The position numbers and the translations under genes were made by a program. Below, piece after piece: positions 59,481 through 64,000 of a DNA stretch of 64,000 nucleotides. Position 1 is the first letter of the stretch; each line of letters starts with the position of its first letter. This DNA is from CAZHYV01 sp964537055. Its GTDB lineage: Bacteria > Myxococcota_A > Polyangia > Palsa-1104 > JAEUJZ01. The DNA is taken from positions 62,001 to 126,000 of the forward strand of contig CAZHYV010000006.1 of NCBI GenBank assembly GCA_964537055.1, written 5' to 3'. The notes under the pieces were generated by a model. It had not been told where the DNA came from, did no database searches, and worked only from the letters and a program-made list of their open reading frames with translations.

Positions 59481-61502
59481 ATGAGATTCTTTCATCGAGC
59501 CGTTCTTTTTACCGTAGTTCTCTCGGCAGCCATGGTAGGTTGCAGGCAGAAGGACTATTACACTGCCATCCAAAACGACCACACCTGTATTTTTGGGCAG
59601 CGCCAGATAACACCAGCATGCCGAGCCTCGATCCTAGCCCATGCACCCATTGATCAAGGTTCGTTTGCCGACCATCCAGAAATTTTAGAAGGGGTCATCG
59701 ATGGAATTTACAAGCTCATGTCCGCGCCGATCCAGTTTCCGAAGGAGAAAAAAATGGCGGCCAGCGCGACCTTAGAAGAGGCGGGGATGTACGATTTTAT
59801 TGAGCGTATCGCAAATGCAAAGAATTCAAACCAAGCTTTGGTGAACTATGTTCTCAATTCAGCACCGGTCATCAAATATGGGTGTTCTCCTTTTGGAGAG
59901 GAGACAGCCCATTACGAACCAAGCGGAATCCAGATCTGTTCTTCGCTAAGGGACGAAATTAGGGCCATGTCCATTCTTCTTCATGAGGCTCGTCACAGCG
60001 AAACCGGCCCCCATGACATGTTTTGTCCCGAAGACAATTCGCTGATCAGCGAATGTGATATTGGGTTTGATGGCCCTCTTGGTTGGGAAATAGGACTATT
60101 TTGGGGTCTCGTCCAAGGGACGAACCTCGAGGTGGACAAAGAAAGTTTTTTTAAACGCAAAGACCTCGTCAATATTGCGTTCGAGATTCAGATAAAAGTA
60201 GATCGTATTTATGGTTTTCCTCCTTCTTTGCAAGGAACAATTTTAGAGGATAGGAAAAGAAATAGAGCTTTATTCTCATATGTAGAACGTCTTCCCTGGC
60301 TCGAAGAGCTTCGCACAATTCCTACCTACCCAACTCTTCAGATGGTTCCTTGGCAGCTTGAACAAAGCGGTTCACAGGAAGCGAAAGTGGTCGATGTGCT
60401 TGCCGCCGATTGGGATGGGGATGGGAAGCAAGAGCTCTGCAGGGTTTTGCAAAATGAGTACCCTCACAAAGTGTCCTTTCAGATATATAAGGGCTCTTTA
60501 GACAATACCTTAGTAAAGAAATCTAGCTATGAACGAGCAGGAGAATATGCCTGGGCAGTGCGTAAAATTGATTGGAATCATGACCTATATCCTGATCTAG
60601 TTTATGTCTTTAACGAAGGTTTTGTGATGAATCTTGCCATCTTACAAAACAAAAGAGATGGTAGTTTTGAGTTGGTTTATAAAACGTCTGATTATTATTT
60701 TAGCTATCCTGATCCAAAACGCATCGAGGTCGTGGACGTCGACCAGGATGGTCATCAAGATATCGTTGCTGAGGTGTTCAGCGTAGCCTCTCCGGGACAA
60801 AAGTCGATTCGTGTCTTTTTTCGAGAAGGAATGGGATTTCAAAGCGTACCTGTCGCGATTCTTCGTAGTCCAACATCTTCTTATGCTTTTGCAGTGGGAG
60901 ATTTAACCCAGGATGGAATTCCTGATATTCTTTTTGGTACCTATGATGACGAGATAAATCTCGTCGCTGGAAAAAAAGACCGGACGTTTCCATCTCAACA
61001 AACGCTTCCGATAAGAACGTACAAAACCACCATCTATCAAATAGACCAGATTGAACTTGTCGATATCAATGATGACGGCTTTCTAGATTTATTCTTAGAC
61101 ATTTCCGATCCTGACACTCCCAGATTTAGAAATAAAATTGGTTTTTTTACCAAACACGTTCCCACATCACCCCTCCCTTCGTTTGAGTTTGATTCTGTTT
61201 CGGCAATCAATGAGAAAATGTTGTTTGCCGATGTAAATCGAGACCAGATTTTGGACCAATTTAGCTTACAGCAGTATACGAGCTTGATAAGATACGGGAC
61301 CCCTTCTTCTGGATGGACGTTCTCGTTTGATCTAGATCTTCCTGAGGAACAAGAAACGACCTTTACAGAAGAAGCAGGGAAAGACAATCGCCTCCTCCAT
61401 GCTGACTTAAATAGCGATGGCTGGGAGGATATTATTATTTTCGACCAACGCTTTGTAGTTCTTTGGAACCAGGGTTTAAAGAAGGACGAATTTGTTTGGT
61501 AA
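59481..61502 (+). CDS. HEARH-motif lipoprotein with FG-GAP repeats (module copy B)
   Basis: This 673-residue protein starts after a GAGAGGA ribosome site. Signal peptide with lipobox AAMVGC (Cys21). The peptidase-like part contains HEARHSETGPH at 168-178 with conserved flanking cysteines (YGC, IQIC, MFC, ECD). From about residue 300 there are at least six FG-GAP/VCBS units with calcium-type D-x-D-x-D-G-x-x-D/E loops (DWDGDGKQEL, DVDQDGHQDI, DLTQDGIPDI, DINDDGFLDL, DLNSDGWEDI), the repeat that folds into a beta-propeller. Long form of the copy A protein and nearly collinear with copy C. Likely a surface or periplasmic metallopeptidase with an adhesive propeller, inferred only. Confidence 0.68.
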   Translation: MRFFHRAVLFTVVLSAAMVGCRQKDYYTAIQNDHTCIFGQRQITPACRASILAHAPIDQGSFADHPEILEGVIDGIYKLMSAPIQFPKEKKMAASATLEEAGMYDFIERIANAKNSNQALVNYVLNSAPVIKYGCSPFGEETAHYEPSGIQICSSLRDEIRAMSILLHEARHSETGPHDMFCPEDNSLISECDIGFDGPLGWEIGLFWGLVQGTNLEVDKESFFKRKDLVNIAFEIQIKVDRIYGFPPSLQGTILEDRKRNRALFSYVERLPWLEELRTIPTYPTLQMVPWQLEQSGSQEAKVVDVLAADWDGDGKQELCRVLQNEYPHKVSFQIYKGSLDNTLVKKSSYERAGEYAWAVRKIDWNHDLYPDLVYVFNEGFVMNLAILQNKRDGSFELVYKTSDYYFSYPDPKRIEVVDVDQDGHQDIVAEVFSVASPGQKSIRVFFREGMGFQSVPVAILRSPTSSYAFAVGDLTQDGIPDILFGTYDDEINLVAGKKDRTFPSQQTLPIRTYKTTIYQIDQIELVDINDDGFLDLFLDISDPDTPRFRNKIGFFTKHVPTSPLPSFEFDSVSAINEKMLFADVNRDQILDQFSLQQYTSLIRYGTPSSGWTFSFDLDLPEEQETTFTEEAGKDNRLLHADLNSDGWEDIIIFDQRFVVLWNQGLKKDEFVW

Positions 61503-61571
61503 CTTGCTTCTCGTCGTGCTCTCGCTAGATTGATTGCAATGCAGCAGGCTGGGGCCTTTGGTAGACGCTAC

Positions 61572-63599
61572 TTACCAAACGAATTGATTGGCGTCAAACC
61601 CAAGGTTCCAAAACACAAAGAGGTTTTGTCCAGGCTGGAAGGCAACCACCTCATTAAACCCGTTTCTGTCGAGGTCGACCGCAAGGAGTTTTGTCTCTTT
61701 GATAGAAGGTCCTACCTGTCCGCCAGAAATCCCTACCTTAAAGGGAAGGGTGAATTGTCCAAATTCTCGGCCAAACACTATCTTACTCTCTTTAGAAGAG
61801 AGGGCGAATCGATCAAGCATCTGATCGTGATTCAGGTCAGCAAAAAGGATTTCCTGGTCTGCCGAAGAAGAGCTTGATAGGAGGGGAAAAGAAATTTCTG
61901 CGGAGATCGGGTCTTGCCAGACGCTAAAAAACAGAAGGTTTTCGCTATTCGGATATTCAGAATCAGAACTTTTTAAGAAAAACTCTTGTCTCCCATCAAA
62001 ATCAAAATCGAGCAACTGAATTTCATCTAGAGAAGGGGATAAAAGATCTTTAGAAATATGCAAGGAAACGTGCTGGATACGTTGCGGATGCCGGGCTTGG
62101 TGAAGCTCGATAAGAACAAGCCTCTGGCCCGTTTCTGAAAGAAGTACATCTGGTAGACCATCGTGGTTGATATCACCCACCGCAAAGGCACTAGAGGAGG
62201 GAGATGTAGGTGAGCGATAGATAGGCACACTTTCAAACCCACCTCCATGCCGAAACAAAATCTGGATCGACTTTTGCTGCGGCGTTTGAGCATGAAATGC
62301 TTCAATTACGATGTCCTCATCGCCATCTTGGTCCATGTCGGCTACTTCAATCCTTTTGGGACCATGATGGTCAAAGTAAACATCGGCATTCTTGTACACC
62401 AGCTGAAAACTACCGTCCCCTTGGTTTTCAAGAACACCAACGTACGTGATGAGCCCCTCGTTAAAAACATAGACCAAATCTGGATATCGGTCATGGTTCC
62501 AGTTGAACTGACGGACAGCCCATACATATTCTCCCTTGCGCTCATAATGAGAGTACTTTCGTAACGTATGATCGGGGTAGGATTGATAGACCTGAAACGA
62601 GACCTTCGAAGGATAGAGGCTTTGTCTGATGGTTAGCAATCTTTGTCTTTCCTCTCCATTCCAATCTGCGACGATCACATCGACAAGTTCGAGACTTTGA
62701 GGATCTTCTACTGGAAGTTGCCAGGAAATCATACGGAGGGTCGGATACGTTTTTAAAGAGAGATTTTCGATGGATTGGATGTGTAGCAGATAGTCGCCAG
62801 TGTCAGGACGATTCTTTTTCCCTAACAAAGTGCCATCGAAAGATTTTGGGATGCCGTAGATGTTACGGAGCATGGAAAACATATCTTTAGCAGAGGCTGT
62901 CATATCCGCCCGGCTAAGAAAGGGTTCTTGGTTTCCAAGTTCTCGTTTGGTTCCTTGAATGAGTCCCCAGCTAAGGCCGATCTGCCAACCAAAAGGACCA
63001 TCAAAGCCAAAGTCACATTCACTCACAAAAGGTCCATCGTCCGGGCAGAACATTTCGTGGGGACCTGTCTCGCTGTGTCTGGCTTCATGAAGGAGTGTTG
63101 CCATCATATCCAATCTATCAAATGGGAGACGGCAGATCCGAATCCCGCTAGGTTCATAATGTGCTATGGCCAGTGCATGAGGTGGACAACCGTGCAGGAT
63201 GGTGGGGGAAGCGTTCAGAACATAGTTCAGCAGCGCCTGATTTGGATTTGGGGTTCCTGCAATACGCTCGAGAAAGTCGTACATCCCCATTTCCTCTAGT
63301 GTAGCTACTCCTGCGACCTTTTGGTCTTTAGGAAATTGGATGGGTGCGGACATGAAATAGTAAAGACTTTGAACGACCTGCTCTAACTGTTCGGAATGAT
63401 TTAAAAAAGAGTCCTTATCAATCGGCGCATGGGCTAAAATGGAGGCTCGGCATGCTGGTGTTAATTCTTTTTTCCCAGGAAGGCAGGTATGGTCGTTTTG
63501 GATTGCAGTGTAATAATCCTTTTTCTGACAGCCCAAAAAGAAAGAAAACAAACCCAGTACAAGAAAACCGCTCCGAAAAGAATACAAATTCCACATCAT
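61572..63599 (-). CDS. HEARH-motif lipoprotein with FG-GAP repeats (module copy C)
   Basis: This 675-residue protein is a close paralogue of copy B and is placed tail to tail with it. Signal peptide with lipobox FFLGC (Cys24). HEARHSETGPH lies at 171-181, with cysteines YTAIQNDHTC near 39 and HGC, IRIC, MFC and ECD around the zinc motif. The propeller part has D-x-D-x-D-G loops such as DMDQDGDEDI, DINHDGLPDV, DFDFDGRQEF and DLNHDQMLDR, ending FVW as in copy B. Start at the first of two adjacent ATGs, behind an AGGAA-type site. It follows the barrel-like gene at 63633 by 33 bases, so the pair is probably cotranscribed. Confidence 0.68.
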   Translation of the reverse strand: MMWNLYSFRSGFLVLGLFSFFLGCQKKDYYTAIQNDHTCLPGKKELTPACRASILAHAPIDKDSFLNHSEQLEQVVQSLYYFMSAPIQFPKDQKVAGVATLEEMGMYDFLERIAGTPNPNQALLNYVLNASPTILHGCPPHALAIAHYEPSGIRICRLPFDRLDMMATLLHEARHSETGPHEMFCPDDGPFVSECDFGFDGPFGWQIGLSWGLIQGTKRELGNQEPFLSRADMTASAKDMFSMLRNIYGIPKSFDGTLLGKKNRPDTGDYLLHIQSIENLSLKTYPTLRMISWQLPVEDPQSLELVDVIVADWNGEERQRLLTIRQSLYPSKVSFQVYQSYPDHTLRKYSHYERKGEYVWAVRQFNWNHDRYPDLVYVFNEGLITYVGVLENQGDGSFQLVYKNADVYFDHHGPKRIEVADMDQDGDEDIVIEAFHAQTPQQKSIQILFRHGGGFESVPIYRSPTSPSSSAFAVGDINHDGLPDVLLSETGQRLVLIELHQARHPQRIQHVSLHISKDLLSPSLDEIQLLDFDFDGRQEFFLKSSDSEYPNSENLLFFSVWQDPISAEISFPLLSSSSSADQEILFADLNHDQMLDRFALSSKESKIVFGREFGQFTLPFKVGISGGQVGPSIKETKLLAVDLDRNGFNEVVAFQPGQNLFVFWNLGFDANQFVW

Positions 63600-63632
63600 G
63601 TAAATTCCTGTAAAAAAGCAATTGGTAAAAAA

Positions 63633-64000
63633 TCAAAATGTCACTCCTGCACCGATCCCCACAAAAACCCCTGTGTGTAAGCTTCGATTCCCCCGATCAA
63701 TCAGGACCTGGTACCTTGCGTCTCCTTGGAGAAATAGAGTCTGGATGGGGCCTCGAGAAAGACGGATACCAAATCGCGCAAAGACCTCGAACCATGCGTC
63801 AAAAAGTAGATTGCCAAACGACCCTCGCTCATCCGGAGTTCCATTGCCACTTTGACCCATTCCTAGCTCAGACATCAGCCCCAAGCCGCCTTCCATCAGA
63901 AAGCGGCCAGGCTCACCCTTTACGAAACATTGCGGATACAGGGATACAAGATGGAGCCCCACAAAAGGCTCGACCCCTTTGCCATAATGAAGGTACCGGG
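63633..64000 (-). CDS. Exported barrel-like protein, 3' part (module copy C)
   Basis: This is the last ~121 residues of a protein whose start is outside the window. The frame is open from the window edge (YLHYGKGVEPFVGLHLVSLY) to the stop at 63633. The end (FARFGIRLS, VLIDRGNRSLHTGVFVGIGA, GVTF) aligns with the copy A barrel-like protein at 46846-47712, including the terminal phenylalanine typical of outer-membrane barrels. It is the upstream member of the two-gene module with the HEARH lipoprotein (63599). Confidence 0.6.
   Translation of the reverse strand, partial: RYLHYGKGVEPFVGLHLVSLYPQCFVKGEPGRFLMEGGLGLMSELGMGQSGNGTPDERGSFGNLLFDAWFEVFARFGIRLSRGPIQTLFLQGDARYQVLIDRGNRSLHTGVFVGIGAGVTF

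Overview
The window looks like a chromosomal segment from a deltaproteobacterium-like, probably Myxococcota-related, Gram-negative bacterium. It has moderate GC content, unlike the GC-rich free-living myxobacteria. The inference rests on gene content: many lipoproteins with lipobox signal peptides, a LolC/E-type lipoprotein-release permease, paired M16 peptidases, an FHA-GGDEF gene, a SurA-like/DsbA fusion lipoprotein and FG-GAP lipoproteins. Several decayed genes and tandem paralogous families of exported proteins would fit a reduced or host-associated genome, but no marker here fixes the taxon.

Layout. 1-6.2 kb: the 3' end of rlmE, two tandem cysteine-rich Sel1-repeat proteins, and a duplicated module of C39-like peptidase plus beta-propeller whose second peptidase has decayed to a 3' stub. 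6.2-20 kb: mostly conserved genes, namely a broken FHA-GGDEF gene, metG, a metallophosphoesterase, a MATE exporter, a type II NADH dehydrogenase, a Bax-inhibitor-1 protein, a CaCA-type exchanger and dnaE. 20-28.6 kb: an L,D-transpeptidase, two unknown exported proteins and a four-gene operon of two M16 catalytic/non-catalytic pairs. 28.7-42.4 kb: miaA-mutL, small lipoproteins, a HEAT/UPRT/HPRT operon, lysS with a LolC/E-like permease, an S1 protease, a DsbA-like lipoprotein and a BON-domain protein.

42.6-64 kb is the accessory part. An IS982-family transposase, an unknown passenger gene and a 104-bp inverted copy of the IS end form a 1748-bp composite element flanked by an 8-bp target duplication. 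Next come alr and the first of three copies of a two-gene module: a barrel-like exported protein followed by a lipoprotein with the motif HEARH-x5-H. A DUF4143 ATPase, AlkD, an AlkD remnant and several small unknown genes follow. Then comes a possible toxin/immunity locus in which an exact 17-bp tandem duplication splits one lipoprotein-toxin reading frame in two. An integrase fragment abuts a tRNA-Val gene. The window closes with two further copies of the HEARH module placed tail to tail, the last running off the edge.

Two signals look least described. One is the 17-bp frame-switching duplication in the lipoprotein-toxin locus. The other is the triplicated barrel/HEARH lipoprotein module. 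A 17-bp palindrome (TGTGCA-N5-TGCACA) also recurs upstream of three unrelated genes and may mark a regulon.
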